The notes beneath the pieces were generated by a model. The model was not told where the DNA came from and made no database searches. It saw only the letters and a program-made list of their open reading frames with translations. 64,000 bases of DNA from Flaccisagitta enflata (lineage: Eukaryota > Chaetognatha > Sagittoidea > Aphragmophora), in the NCBI GenBank assembly GCA_965153355.1, contig OZ231128.1:20460001-20524000 (forward strand), given 5' to 3'. The number at the start of each line of letters is the position of its first letter. The first letter of the stretch is position 1. Shown here one piece after another: positions 31,528-46,725 of the stretch. Made by a program: the position numbers and the translations under genes.

Positions 31528-34500
31528 GTAACATACAAATAAACCAGATAAAATGGTATCCCCCGCTTTGTGTATTCGTAACCACAAGGTTGCATGAAGG
31601 TGGACATGAAATCAAATGTTTTTTGAAGCTTGGAGTCGTCTGTGATGAAATAAGCTCTTCCTCCACAATCTGTGCCAAGAAAAAAAAATTCATGCAAACT
31701 AAAAATTCGAATACGCGGCTTTCAGCAAGAAAAGTCGCAAAAGCGTTAGACGGTCAGCAGTGCCCGTGCCCTGCCTAAGTAGTTTGTGATTGAGGGTGAG
31801 GGCAGCGGCCACAAAGGGACCGATGACCTATGCTTTCACACATGGGGAAATTTTCCCCCGTAGCAGTTGGGATTTTGGCCTTTGGATTAGGATTTAAATT
31901 TTGGGGCTGGTATTTGGACTTTAGGACTGGGATTTCAGCTTTGAGGCTGAGATTCAGACATCAAGGCTGGGATCTGGGTCTTTTGCTGGGATTTGGGCCT
32001 AAAAGCTCGGATTTGGGCCTGAAGGCTGGAAATTGGGCCTTAAGGATGGGATTTGGGCCTTGATGCTTGGATTTTGGCCTTGAGGCTCGGATTTGGGTCT
32101 CGAGGATGGGATTTGGGTTTCAAGGCTGGGATCTAGTTTTAGAGGCAGGGGGGAGTATGAAGGAGAAGGAGGAGAAATTTCCTAATATTTGAAAGCATAG
32201 GTCATCGGCCCCAAAGGGGCCGCTACTCAAAAACAGTAACCACCTTCAGGCAGCGGTCCCACAGAGATCAATGACCTATATTTTTACACCTCATAGACTA
32301 AGAAATTTTCCATGATTCCCTATGCGCATAAGCATAGGTCATTGGTCCCTTGGGGTCGCTGCCCTTCTCTCCACATCACTCCCACATACAGTAATCTGGA
32401 AGCATTGGGTGCCACTGACCGGTCAGTGGCACCCTCAAAAGCTTTTGCGACCATCATTACTGGCGTGTTCGTAAGAAAGTGATTTGAATGCACCTTAAGG
32501 CTCTGAGCCCGCAAACGTGAGCCCAAAATCCTAAATCTGATGCTATGATATTTCATGAAGAGATTGAGATGCCTTTATATGCAATACCTTGAGGTTGTGC
32601 CTCAGAGCTCTCAGCGCGCAGATTTGAGACCAAAATATGAATCTGATGCTTAAATATTTCATGCTGAGATGCGTACTCATGTAATACCTTGAGGTTGTTG
32701 TCTGAAAGCTCTCAGCGCGCAGATGTGAGACTGATACTATAAATCTGATGCTTAACTATTTCATGCTGAGATGCCTCCTCCATGTAATACCTTGAGGTCG
32801 TTGTCTCAAAGCTCTCAGCGCGCAGATGTGGGCCCACGCCGGCCCAAAATATGAATCTGATGCTTAAATATTTCATGCTGAGATGCGTCCTCATGTAATA
32901 CCTTGAGGTTCTTGTCTGAAAGCTCTCAGCGCGCAGATGTGAGACTGATATTATAAATCTGATGCTGAACTATTTCATGCTGAGATGCCTCCTCCATGTA
33001 ATACCTTGAGGTCGTTGTCTCAAAGCTCTCAGCGCGCAGATGTGGGCCCACGCCGAGTTTCCAGCGTAAGTCGCTTGCAAGAGATCATTTTGCAGATTGA
33101 GCTTCGGGAGTTTGCCTGTAGGAATGGATTAAGAAGAAGATTATTATTTTATAACAGAAAATCATTAAAGAGCTTTTCCAAAAAGAAAATCTCTCACTCG
33201 CTGCTTGTTTGCGGGAGATTGTGAACTGGAATTATGGCAGATCACATGAAAAAAAGAAGCAGACAAAGCATAGAGTGATAATGTGGATGGATGGATGGAT
33301 GAATGAATGGATGGATGGATGGATGGATGGATGGATGGATGAATGGATGGTTGATGGTGGATGGATGGAAGAACAGATGGATGTATGAATGGATGGATGG
33401 ATGGATGGATGGGTTGATGGATGGATGGATGAATGGATGGATGGCAGGACAGCTGAATGGATGGATAAATGGATGGTGGATGGATGGATGGATGATAGAT
33501 GTGTAAACAAAGGTTATTGTTCAGGGTTGTATCGGTGTTCATGCGACAATTGGGGCACAGTGACTACGGACCTGACTCTTGAGGAATCCAGACTTGTAGT
33601 GTCTTGACTAATTGCCACTGTCCAATGGTGTAGACAGGGCATCCATGCGTGTGCCCATTGCGATAGAATCGTGGCAGAATGACTAACTTGCTCAGGCAGC
33701 CAACTCCACATCTGTCTCTTGAAATGGGTTCCTTAACTTATTGACTTCTTATCTTGTAGAGATGGGAGAAAGGATAACTAGAAAATCTTGACGTCGATGT
33801 TTGACTATTGGTACGGCAAAAGACCTCTCAGCAATTCACTACCAGCACACTTACTGATAAGCTTATCACACCTGATCATCAAAATGAGGTAATCAAATAT
33901 CAAGCAAAGTATTGCAAAATGTATGAGCAATCAGACTGCAATCTATCTACAGTAATTCCTGAGATTGAAAAGGAAGCTTATTCATCAAACGTCAGTTACC
34001 AAAACGGAAAATGTGAGCAACCATCCCATCCTTTAAGTAGTAAATTAGCTAAAAGGTATTCCTCTTTATAAAACTACATAATACATATGACGTCATAAGC
34101 TAATCAAATAAGCTATAAATATACGGGAATCATCATCATGTAAAAGCTACTGATAGACTACAAAAGATCCATCACTTAAGTATGTAAATAGCTATAGGCA
34201 AGCTAGGGACATTTCGAAACGGGGCTGCTATATGATCATTCAACTATGCATCCATGTGATACTACAGTTCTTGGAAATATGGAGGCGGAAATTGGACTAC
34301 TACAGATGGACAAATAGTCCGACGAATCTCATGGATCTTCATGAGGCACCTCTTTACCCGAAGGTTTAGTTTTGTTTGCCCTCCTCAGCGCTTCCGCGAT
34401 GACGTGATTGTCTTGTTCTCCGTATTGCATCGTCAAACGAAGAGCCAAAGTTGACAATTGCCTTTCATTTTCACCTGAGATCGATGGGCGAATATAGACA

Positions 34501-36415
34501 GCCAATTTTCACTATGGCGGATATGTTGGCAACAAAGTTTTTTGCCATTGCCAATTCACAAATTAGGGACAATCTGTTTAAAGGAGCTGAAGTTGTTTTT
34601 TTTTCTTTTTTGAAAACGTGGCAAAAAAAAACCGTTTCAGCGTGAATTTGTTATAGCGGAGTTTCTATATACATTCGAAAGTCATCAATGATCATACATT
34701 TCTGCATTCTGCATTAAGTGTATCAATTTCATTGCATTTTCAATCAGCGCGTTTCGTTCTTCAATTGTCCTTAACTGACGATAACCTGCGATTCAGAAAA
34801 TACACTGTCTTCGGATCGGACTGTAAGATGCAAAACCTTTATAGCTCCTAAACCACTTGAAAAAAAATCATGAAATTTTTAATGAATATTAGTAACATGT
34901 AACGGTTTTTACATGTCAAAGAAAGATCACAGTATAGAAAAGGTGAGGGGAAAACAAAATACTGAAAGAACATCTATTTTTTAAGCAAAATTGCTTTTTT
35001 TACCTTTTTTTTTCAGAAGGTGCTATTTTTTTATCAGACTTTGCAGCAAATAGATAAAACAAAAGTTAACATCTGTCATCAAAAATAAATCCTATAGTTT
35101 TTGTTGAAATGCAAAGCAATTTCAAGCAGATAAAGACAACTCCTTCCTAAGGAAATAGAGAAAATTGATCTTTATTAAAAATGGGTTTTCTTTCAATATC
35201 TTTTTAGTCGCGTGCACGCGACTCTATGACCCACTCTGTCTGTCTGTCCGTCTGTCCGTCTGTCCGTCTGTCTGTCTGTAATACTTTGCTTTTTCGCCGC
35301 TCCTGCCCACCCGCACGCTACTTCGGCTCGAGTATATGGCCTTGTTTTCCCTCACCTTCTCTATACTATGATAGGAGCTTTGACATGCAAAAAGCGTCAC
35401 AACTCACAAGTTATCAATATTCACTGAAAATTTCATGATTTTTTTTTAGGTTTAGGAGCTATAAAGGTTTGGCATTTTACAGTCCGATCCGAAGACGGAG
35501 TAACGCACCATTTTTGAGTCCTTGGCCATTTTGAGTAAGAACGAATCTTTCGGCTAAAAATTTTGTCCTTGGGTATCCGTTGCCCATCAAAAATTGGCCA
35601 TTTTTTGGAGGTACCAGAACTTCCTCCTCTCTCCCGTTATAAATGGGATCAAATCCTGACAACAAAAAAATGATTAGAAGAAAGAAGATAAAAGATATCG
35701 GGTCTTCAAGAAAAAAAGCATCCTTCTTAGGTTGACTATCCATGACCAATTTCTCTTAAGGTCATTCACAATGATAACAAGCAAAACTGAAGAAAAACTA
35801 GAATAGGGCATTCTAAACCTTGGCCTTGGTTATTCCTATGATTCTAGATTTATGTTTTGTAGAAATAATAGAAAGAAATAGAGACAATCTGTCAGACTAA
35901 CTGACTCAAAAAGATGTGCATACAAGACACGATGAAACCTGATTGCGTACCAATGGCGACTTCCAGCGAGCTAGTGTAAATGAGTCTTTCCACTCCGGCT
36001 TTTTTGCAAGCATCGATGATGTTTTTGGTGCCTTGAACGTTGATCTGTTCCATGGCAGAAACATCGGCAAAAGGACCCACAGAAATCAATGATCCTGAGG
36101 GGGAGAAGTGAAGGGGGGATAAGAAGGGGGGGGGGCAGGGAGACGGTCGGTATGAGATGGAAATGGGTTTTGGGGATCGAGGGCGCGAAAGAGGGAAAAG
36201 CAGGGGGTGGGGTGAGGGGCCCTTTGTAATGGTGAAAGAACGAGAGAGGGGGAATCATCTCATTGAACACTCAGTACCTGAATAATTTTTACCTGCATGA
36301 ATGACAGATGTAACTCCATCCATTGCCTTTTGGACTTCAACCAAATTTCGCAAATCAATTCTGAACCTCTACGAATATGTTTGTGCATTCAAATGTTGGG
36401 AGAATGAGGGGGAGG

Positions 36416-36472
<57 letters not shown>

Positions 36473-36865
36473 CGGCGACAACAACATCAACAACAACAGC
36501 AACAACAACAACAACAGCAAGCAAGCAACAACCATAACAACAACAACAACAACAGCAGCAACAACAGCAACAACAACAGCAGCAGCAATAATACCAGCAG
36601 CAACAACAAAACAACGCCCAGCAACAGCAAAATAACAGCCGCAACCACCTTCACCCAACGACGACAACGACAGCGACAACGACAGCGACAGCGACGACGA
36701 CGACGGCGACGACAACAGCAACAGCAACAGCAGCGGCAACAACAACAACAACAACAACCACAGCCGCAACCACAGCCACAGCCGCAGCCTGCAACATCAA
36801 CGACAGCGACAGCGACAGCGACAACGACGGCAACAGCAACAACAACCAGCAGCAACAACAGCAGC

Positions 36866-36917
<52 letters not shown>

Positions 36918-38074
36918 CGATATTGATGTTACTTTCCCGAAAACAATGACGTATTTCCTTTCTCACGCACCTCAATTTTCACGTCGGGGTTGATTTCAAG
37001 TTTAGGAATAAAAGGTTGAATGTCCAAAACCCTGATTTCAGCCAAATTGTCAGCTTCGTGTTTCGATAAAAGACTGACGATATGTTGTCCAATGCAACCA
37101 TTCGCTCCTGGAATTGTTTAAAAATGGCAGGTCTGAGACTGGCATGACAAGAGGAACAATATCCCTCCCAAACTGGAAAAAAAAATGGAATAGAGCCCTT
37201 TGAGCCCTTAATGACTTATCATTACAAGCACCACTGATCTACGCATCACTGGTCTAATACAATTTGTTTTGCGACGATGATAAGTGTGAAATTACTTGCC
37301 TTTGGTTCTACAACTAAGATAGCATAATTCAAGGCCGATACCTTAGATAGCATTAAAGAAGGCCGATACCTTACAGTCGCGTGCGGTTGTTAAGACCATA
37401 AGACCAAAAGACTAGAAAACCTAAAAGACTAAAAGACCAAAAGAGTCTTGAAATGACTTAAAATGACTTAAAATGACGTAAAACGATGAAATAAAAGCGA
37501 AGCGTGACAACTAAGAGTAACGAACGGACGGACAGAGCAGGTCATAGAGTCGCCTGCACGCGAATAAAAAGTGTCTGATCCCAAAATCTTTAAATCCATT
37601 ACCTGTGACCAAGATTGTTTCCTTCTTCCTCTGCGGTGCATTTTGCGTCTCCATTTCTTCGTGACGCGTCTCATCAGCAAAGTCAATTGACGCAGCGTCG
37701 GTATTTTCGAGCTTTGTAGTTTGTCGATGATCAACTGGCGTAGAGTCAGACGTATCAGTTGGCGTAGCGTCAGACTTGTCTTTGGACGTAGGATAAAGAA
37801 CATCGCTTGAAGCGGAAGCCGTAGCCGATGTCGATGAGGTGGTCGCAGAAAACCTGTGAAGTGCAGATGGCGACCGGTCGACCAACTGGTTCGTTGACAC
37901 TGTTGTCATCGCCGTCGACATCGTCTTCTTCGTCGTCATAGTCGTCATAGTCGTTGACATCGTTGTCATTTTCGCCTTCATCACTTTTCTTTGGATTAAG
38001 AGGACCAAGTTTTGACTTCCTTTCCTTGACGCTGTCCACCATGTTGTCGGCATGATCATCCTTGCATGGAACAT
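31003..38074 (-). CDS. 3beta-hydroxysteroid dehydrogenase-type SDR, nine exons
   Basis: Gene-level entry; exons are listed separately. Exons 2 to 9 join in one frame of about 330 codons after ETILVTG, close to the 350-375 aa usual for the 3beta-HSD/isomerase-like extended SDR family. Visible features are the Rossmann motif TGANGCIG, a FIxTSSxEV-type strand (LIYTSSLEV), catalytic YPRTK (YxxxK), [13 protein letters not shown], the family block [16 protein letters not shown], and GRAYFITDD. These enzymes oxidise 3beta-hydroxyl groups of sterols or steroids with NAD(P)+, usually at the ER or mitochondrial membrane; the actual substrate is unknown. The N-terminal exon adds a long low-complexity extension of uncertain reading frame. 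The last exon ends at a TAA or at an overlapping donor, so the final C-terminus is unsettled. It is divergent from and about 1.2 kb away from a mitochondrial P450. Confidence 0.87.
31140..31360 (-). repeat. Upstream duplicates of the SDR exon 9 acceptor
   Basis: Blocks near 31200-31290 and 31300-31350 repeat, in diverged form, the intron end (aaccttatttccatttata tag), the exon start (GGTTGGCATG) and GCGATTCG...CTTGGAA of exon 9. Minus-strand reading shows a decoy acceptor atatatag|AGAGGTTGGCATG before the true one. Confidence 0.75.
31454..31525. repeat. (CT)n tract (GA on the coding strand) next to the exon 8 donor
   Basis: In minus-strand reading, GA repeats start about 12 nt after the exon 8 donor GTATGTTACGCAG. 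Confidence 0.95.
31537..31669 (-). CDS. SDR gene exon 8: GRAYFITDD block
   Basis: Acceptor cttggcacag|AT (phase 1), donor TATTT|GTATGT (phase 2). Encodes [20 protein letters not shown], then [16 protein letters not shown]. The motif G-x-A-Y-F-I-x-D and the following hydrophobic stretch are typical of 3beta-HSD-like proteins, where this part is membrane-associated. Confidence 0.88.
31731..32235. mobile_element. TIR-bounded minisatellite element in SDR intron 7
   Basis: Begins GTCGCAAAAGCGTTAGACGG (the family terminus), then 'gggcagcggccacaaaggg' and 'gacctatgctttcacaca'; the inverse 'gaaagcataggtcatcggcc' is at about 32192-32212. Core of about 20 units like gatttgggccttaaggatgg. Same family as the copies at 5706, 6571, 26814 and 54290. 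Confidence 0.75.
32253..32478. mobile_element. Short relative of the minisatellite element, without a repeat core
   Basis: Has 'ggcagcggtcccacagagat' and 'aatgacctatatttttaca' at the left, and 'gcataggtcattggtccctt' and the tail ending aaaagcttttgcgacc at the right, but no minisatellite between. Suggests the core is dispensable or was lost. Confidence 0.6.
32480..33004 (-). repeat. Five diverged tandem copies of the SDR exon 7 end plus its donor
   Basis: Units of about 101-111 bp carry, in minus-strand reading, ACATCTGCGCGCTGAGAGCT...CTCAAG|gtattacatg and about 45 nt of intron (ctcagcatgaaat). Donor positions are near 32897, 32786, 32683 and 32582, plus a more decayed copy near 32490; four keep an intact GT. 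The block nearest the exon is the best preserved (ggcgtgggcccacatctgcg recurs at 32840). Confidence 0.92.
33005..33115 (-). CDS. SDR gene exon 7: [16 protein letters not shown] block
   Basis: Acceptor ttcctacag|GC, donor CTCAAG|GTATTA; phase 1-1. Encodes [20 protein letters not shown] and [15 protein letters not shown]. The Y-x-G-N-x-A-W-A-H block is a strong family signature. Confidence 0.93.
33280..33505. repeat. (GGAT)n/(GAAT)n tract
   Basis: GGAT and GAAT tetranucleotides in SDR intron 6. Confidence 0.94.
33506..34357. other. SDR intron 6, nothing recognised
   Basis: Unassigned sequence. One perfect TGACGTCA occurs at 34088-34095. No exon-like segment with the right phase. Confidence 0.45.
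34358..34474 (-). CDS. SDR gene exon 6: [13 protein letters not shown] block
   Basis: Acceptor cgatctcag|GT, donor CTTCGG|GTAAAG; phase 1-1. Encodes [20 protein letters not shown] followed by [14 protein letters not shown], matching the ALRxxxxYGExD region downstream of the catalytic Tyr-Lys in this family. Confidence 0.92.
34806..35499. mobile_element. Foldback element in SDR intron 5
   Basis: The left arm (tcttcggatcggactgtaag ... to about 34958) is the diverged reverse complement of the right arm (about 35345 to ...cagtccgatccgaaga). Arms are about 150 bp. A Helitron-like (GTCY)n element (35207-35345) abuts the inner edge of the right arm. The right arm ends about 10 bp from the exon 5 donor. 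Confidence 0.8.
35207..35345 (-). mobile_element. Helitron-like (GTCY)n element
   Basis: Terminal hairpin AGTCGCGTGCACGCGACT at 35208-35225, then CTGTCYGTC repeats, 'taatactttgctttt', 'cctgcccacccgca' and 'ggccttg'. Same module order as at 14139 and the reverse of 56660. Confidence 0.7.
35509..35655 (-). CDS. SDR gene exon 5: catalytic YPRTK
   Basis: Acceptor ttgttgtcag|GA, donor AAAATG|GTGCGT; phase 1-1. Encodes [19 protein letters not shown], then [25 protein letters not shown] provides the Tyr and Lys of the SDR active site. Reading past the donor gives a plausible-looking LLRLRIGL but would duplicate the [11 protein letters not shown] of exon 6. Confidence 0.92.
35951..36094 (-). CDS. 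SDR gene exon 4: [12 protein letters not shown] and YTSSLEV
   Basis: Acceptor ccccctcag|GA, donor GCCATTG|GTACGC; phase 1-1. Encodes [20 protein letters not shown] followed by [17 protein letters not shown]-x-G-T-x-N and F/Y-TSS are core extended-SDR motifs; YTSSxEV is typical of 3beta-HSD-like members. Confidence 0.95.
36293..36368 (-). CDS. SDR gene exon 3: [12 protein letters not shown]
   Basis: Acceptor catattcgtag|AGG (phase 0), donor CATGCAG|GTAAAA (phase 1). Encodes [20 protein letters not shown] and SVIHA, the D-x-R-D/N and VIHxA elements of the NAD-binding half. A later AG (ttcag|AATTG) would shift the frame. Confidence 0.88.
36417..36915. repeat. (GA)n followed by (CAA/CAG)n tract in SDR intron 2
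   Basis: GA tract at 36417-36468, then CAA, CAG and CGACAA units to 36915, ending about 55 bp from the exon 2 donor. Confidence 0.95.
36971..37107 (-). CDS. SDR gene exon 2: Rossmann glycine motif
   Basis: Acceptor acaattccag|GA (phase 1), donor ATTGAG|GTGCGT (phase 0). With the end of exon 1 it encodes [20 protein letters not shown], then [15 protein letters not shown]: the TGxxGxxG nucleotide-binding loop and the second strand with an acidic residue (LD), which usually indicates NAD preference. Confidence 0.95.
37376..37570 (+). mobile_element. Helitron-like (GTCY)n element, decayed
   Basis: Starts near CAGTCGCGTGCGGTTG, has 'aagactaaaagaccaaaaga' and 'aaatgacttaaaatgactt' repeats, then 'cggacggacagagcagg' and the 3' hairpin GAGTCGCCTGCACGCGA. 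Parallel in layout to 38106-38342. Confidence 0.55.
37603..38074 (-). CDS. SDR gene exon 1: low-complexity N-terminal extension, frame uncertain
   Basis: Ends ETILVTG|GTAATG in phase 1, matching exon 2. Upstream in this frame it is open to an ATG at 38074 ([13 protein letters not shown]), Thr/Ser-rich with MTT repeats. Between about 37850 and 38060 a second frame is also open and looks protein-like ([16 protein letters not shown], then [17 protein letters not shown]). 3beta-HSD-type proteins normally start only a few residues before the Rossmann strand, so an N-terminal extension of about 155 residues is odd. The true start may lie nearer ETILVTG. Confidence 0.5.
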
Positions 38075-38105
38075 GGAATGGATTACGGGTGCGTTTTATT
38101 TTTAC

Positions 38106-38342
38106 CAAAACAAGGCCAACACCTATAAGTCGCTTGCGAGACTTACAGATTGACTTGGAATGACTTAGAATGACTCTTGGGATGACTCAGTATACTCTTA
38201 AATGACATCAAATGACTTAACAAAATGAAATTGATTAAAAAAGTTAAAGTGTGACGGACAGACCAACAGACAGACGGACAGACGGATGGACGGACGGACG
38301 AACGGACAAAGCGGGGTGTAGAGTCGCGTGAACGCGACTAAA
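38106..38342 (+). mobile_element. Helitron-like (GTCY)n element upstream of the SDR gene
   Basis: Starts 'acaaggccaacacctataag' with TCGCTTGCGAGAC, continues with 'aatgactt' repeats, 'aaagtgtgacggacagacc', GACG/GACA repeats, and ends 'gcggggtgtagagtcgcgtg' with the hairpin GTCGCGTGAACGCGAC. It lies between the two divergent genes. Confidence 0.65.
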
Positions 38343-38355
38343 GATGGAAAAACAA

Positions 38356-38390
38356 GAGAGAGAGAGATTTAGAGAGACAGACAGACAGAC

Positions 38391-38471
<81 letters not shown>
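38356..38471. repeat. (GA)n and (ACAG)n tract
   Basis: GA, ACAG and GA blocks followed by a C-rich and CACACA stretch. Confidence 0.94.
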
Positions 38472-38473
<2 letters not shown>

Positions 38474-38479
38474 CACCCC

Positions 38480-39296
38480 CCCCACACACACACAGTTTCC
38501 GTAAAAACAAGACAAATTTAAAAATGTTACTTCTAAGGAAAGTTTGTGAATAATTGCGATTGATTGCAAAGTAAAGTGACGCAGGCAGTTGGATGACGAC
38601 TCCGCGCTTTCATTCCCCTTCCAGGCTTCCAGCTCTTGGCCTCAATATCTCGCGCACCGAGGCGGTTTGGAACCCCTACGGCCTCACGCTCTCATGCCCA
38701 TGGTTGTAGGGGACGCCACGTCCACCTCATCCATGGAAATTTACTGTGTTTGTCAAAAATATGACAAAAAACATGCCTTTAGATGCAAAAAGTAGAAAAT
38801 CTCGATTTCTTTTCAGTTTTTACTTTCTATGTAAGTTGTTCTTGATCCTCACGTGGTCTTAAAATGTCAGGTGGACGTGACAAACTTTGGAGCTCCCTTA
38901 CATCCATGCTCGTACTCACGCGCTCTCGAATGAAAGCTCTTGAAATTCGTCTCTGACGCGTGCCCTCCAGCTCGCCTCATCCGGCGCGGCACTCGATCTC
39001 GCGCGCTCTCGCATATTCACGGCTTCAAGCTCGCGTTTTCAACGAGTGATTCGTTACTTTGGCAATTTGGATTTTCCATATGGAAAAGTAGCCAAATCAT
39101 TACTCGTCAAAAGAAAAAAAAACGAGACAAAATGAATCACGAAGTGAAATCTCGAAAACCTTTTCCTTCGTCAGTCCCTGATAAATTCCACGTCAATTCA
39201 ACATCTTTTTAAGCTAAGCTGAGCGTATCGCCAACAAAGAAGAAGAAATATCATAGTTTTGAATAAACAATTCGAAGGAGAGAAACAAGAAAGAAA
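38480..39296 (+). promoter_or_regulatory. Presumed shared upstream region of the divergent SDR and P450 genes
   Basis: About 0.8 kb of mostly unique sequence between the Helitron-like element and the first P450 exon, with 'ctcgcgc' and 'cacgcgctctcg' GC-rich patches (38650-39010). No clear TATA box or initiator was identified. The regulatory role is inferred only from the head-to-head layout. Confidence 0.35.
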
Positions 39297-44510
<5,214 letters not shown>

Positions 44511-44532
44511 GTGAGAGATGATATTGCCCTCA

Positions 44533-45057
44533 GTCATTCATTCATTCATTTATTCAATCATTCATTCTTTCATTTCTTCCTTTATTCATTCGTCCACTCA
44601 TTCATTCATTCATTCATTCATTCATTCATTCATTCATTCATTAATTCATTCATTCATTCCTTCAGCACATTTTATTCATTCCTTCATTCATTCCATTCAT
44701 TCATTCATTTCATTTCCTTCCTAAATAGACTAATACGCACATTTATTCATTCCATCATTCATTCATTCATTCATTCATTCATTAATTCCTTTATTCATTC
44801 ATTCATTCATTCATTCATTAATTCCTTTATTCATTCATTCATTCCTTCATTCATTCATTCATTTCCTCATTGTAACAGACCCTATTTCTCACTAGGTAAG
44901 TTTCGATTCATTCATTCACTCATTCATTCATTCGTTCATTCATTCATTCATTCATTCAATCATTCATTCATTCATTCATTCCTTCCTTCCTTCAGCCATT
45001 CATTCATTCCTTTTCCTTCCTTCATTCATTCATTCATTCATTCATTCATTCATTCTA
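44533..45057. repeat. (ATTC)n tetranucleotide tract
   Basis: ATTC repeats of about 520 bp with short interruptions (near 44720 and 44875-44905). Confidence 0.95.
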
Positions 45058-45339
45058 GAATCACCTTGATGAAAAGATCCTGAAGGCCGGCTGGTATGGT
45101 AAAGGGGTTGAATGAGACCCCTCAGAATTGGAAATTGTTGCTGTTATCTTTTGTTTAATGTCTTGGTAATGGTAATACCAAGAGTAGATATGGTGGGTCT
45201 TTTTTACCTCATTCGTTTTTGTTATATATTGGGCTGGATAAACTCGGAAATGGTTTTGTAAGAACGCAGATGAATGACGGACTGACCGGGACCACAAGCC
45301 ACTGGCTTTCCTTTACTGGTGGACTTGGACTTGAACTTG

Positions 45340-45496
45340 ATTCATTCATTGAAACATTCATTCGCTCATTCATTTATTCACTCATTCATTCATTCAATCA
45401 TTCATTCATTCATTCATTCACTCATTCACTCACTCATTCAATCAATCATTCACTCATTCTTTCAATCAATCATTCACTCATTCTTTCATTCATCAG
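45340..45496. repeat. (ATTC)n tract, second block
   Basis: ATTC/ACTC/AATC repeats. Confidence 0.94.
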
Positions 45497-45799
45497 AGAT
45501 GCCGATTCTGTGTAGCATGGTTGCAATGCTAAGCGGCAGGCAGTCGCCAAAGTGCGGCAGTTATGGCCAGCCGAGGGGGGGGTGCATAATGAAGGAAAAA
45601 GGGCCAGAAAGGAAGGAAGAGAGAAAGGGAGAGAGGAACCAAGAAATAATCCCGTGGCAACACTTGCGCAGGTAATTTCACATTCCTTGAATCACTACTG
45701 TATAATTTCTACTTCACCTGCATAGGACGTCAAATCTGCCAGAAAAAAATGAGGTGCTTCACCCCACTTTTACATCAATAATGGATTAATTATCAGCCC

Positions 45800-45890
45800 T
45801 GATCTTAGAGCGGGCCCGCGGGCCCGAGGCCCGCATTTTTGCTGTCGGGCCCGCATGTTTTTCTCTCTGCGGGCCCGAAGGGCCCGCTCG
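45800..45890. repeat. GCGGGCCCG-rich palindromic block
   Basis: Several GCGGGCCCG/CGGGCCCGC palindromes in a short span next to 'cctgatcttag'. The same words, inverted, occur at 61690-61785, so this is a dispersed GC-rich element. Confidence 0.55.
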
Positions 45891-45944
45891 TATTTAGCTT
45901 CATTAATACTGATGTGGTATATTGAATTTTTTTGTATCACTTGT

Positions 45945-45997
45945 ATTTGTTTGTTTCTTTGTTTCTTTGTTTCTTTGTTTCTTTCTTTCTTCGTTTC

Positions 45998-46051
<54 letters not shown>

Positions 46052-46130
46052 TGTTTCATTCTTTGTTTCATTCTTTGTTTGTTTCTTTCTTTATCCCTTC
46101 TTTTTCTCTTTCTTTCTTTTTTTCTTTTCA
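45945..46130. repeat. (CTTT)n tract
   Basis: TTTC and TTTG tetranucleotides. Confidence 0.94.
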
Positions 46131-46339
46131 AGAAACATCAATTTTTTTTTGGCAACCCTGTGAAGACGAACTCCTGTTTAACACAGGGGGACTTCCATTC
46201 TTATTTGTCACTCTGTTTGTATGTTTACATGTTTATCCCCCCCCCCACCTATCAGGCCTCATGCCCCTCCACTTTCTTATCTCTCTTCCTTTCTTTCCTT
46301 TCTGTTTTTCTCTATTTCATCTTTCTATCTGTTTTACCT

Positions 46340-46725
46340 TTCTTCTTGTTCTTCATCTTCTTTTTCTCCTCCTCCTCCTCCTCTTCCTCCTCCTCCTCCT
46401 CCTCCTCCTCCTCCTTCTTCTTCTTCTTCTTCTTCTTCTTCTTCTTCTTCTTCTTCTTCTTCTTCTTCTCCTTCTCCTTCTTCTTCTTCTTCTTCTTCTT
46501 CTTCTTCTTCTTCTCCTTCTCCTTCTCCTTCTTCTCCTTCTCCTTCTTCTCCTTCTTCTTCTTCTCCTTCTTCTTCTTCTCCTTCTTCTTCTTCTCCTTC
46601 TTCTTCTCCTTCTTCTCCTTCTTCTTCTCCTTCTTCTTCTCCTTCTTCTTCTTCTCCTCCTTCTCCTTCTCCTTCTTCTTCTCCTCCTTCTTCTCCTTCT
46701 TCTCCTCCTTCTCCACTTATAGAGC
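46340..46725. repeat. (TTC/CTC)n pyrimidine tract
   Basis: About 385 bp of TTC and CTC units. Long Leu, Phe, Ser-Pro and Lys-Glu frames over it are artefacts. Confidence 0.95.

Noticed and set aside
34682-34785. Minus-strand segment after gaatcgcag that reads [18 protein letters not shown] and on to a stop
   Set aside because: Acceptor and phase would allow an alternative last exon after SDR exon 5, but it does not resemble the family and 33 open codons can arise by chance. Transcript data could rescue it.
35477-35508. Extension of SDR exon 5 to a TAA (LLRLRIGL) as the C-terminus
   Set aside because: The GTGCGT donor at 35508 gives the right phase for exon 6, which encodes the same family position ([11 protein letters not shown]); the extension overlaps the foldback arm.
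45059-45098. Possible short P450 exon NHLDEKILKAGWY after cattctag
   Set aside because: Phase 0 entry and a GTAAAG donor fit, but at 40 nt with no family motif the evidence is too weak to call.
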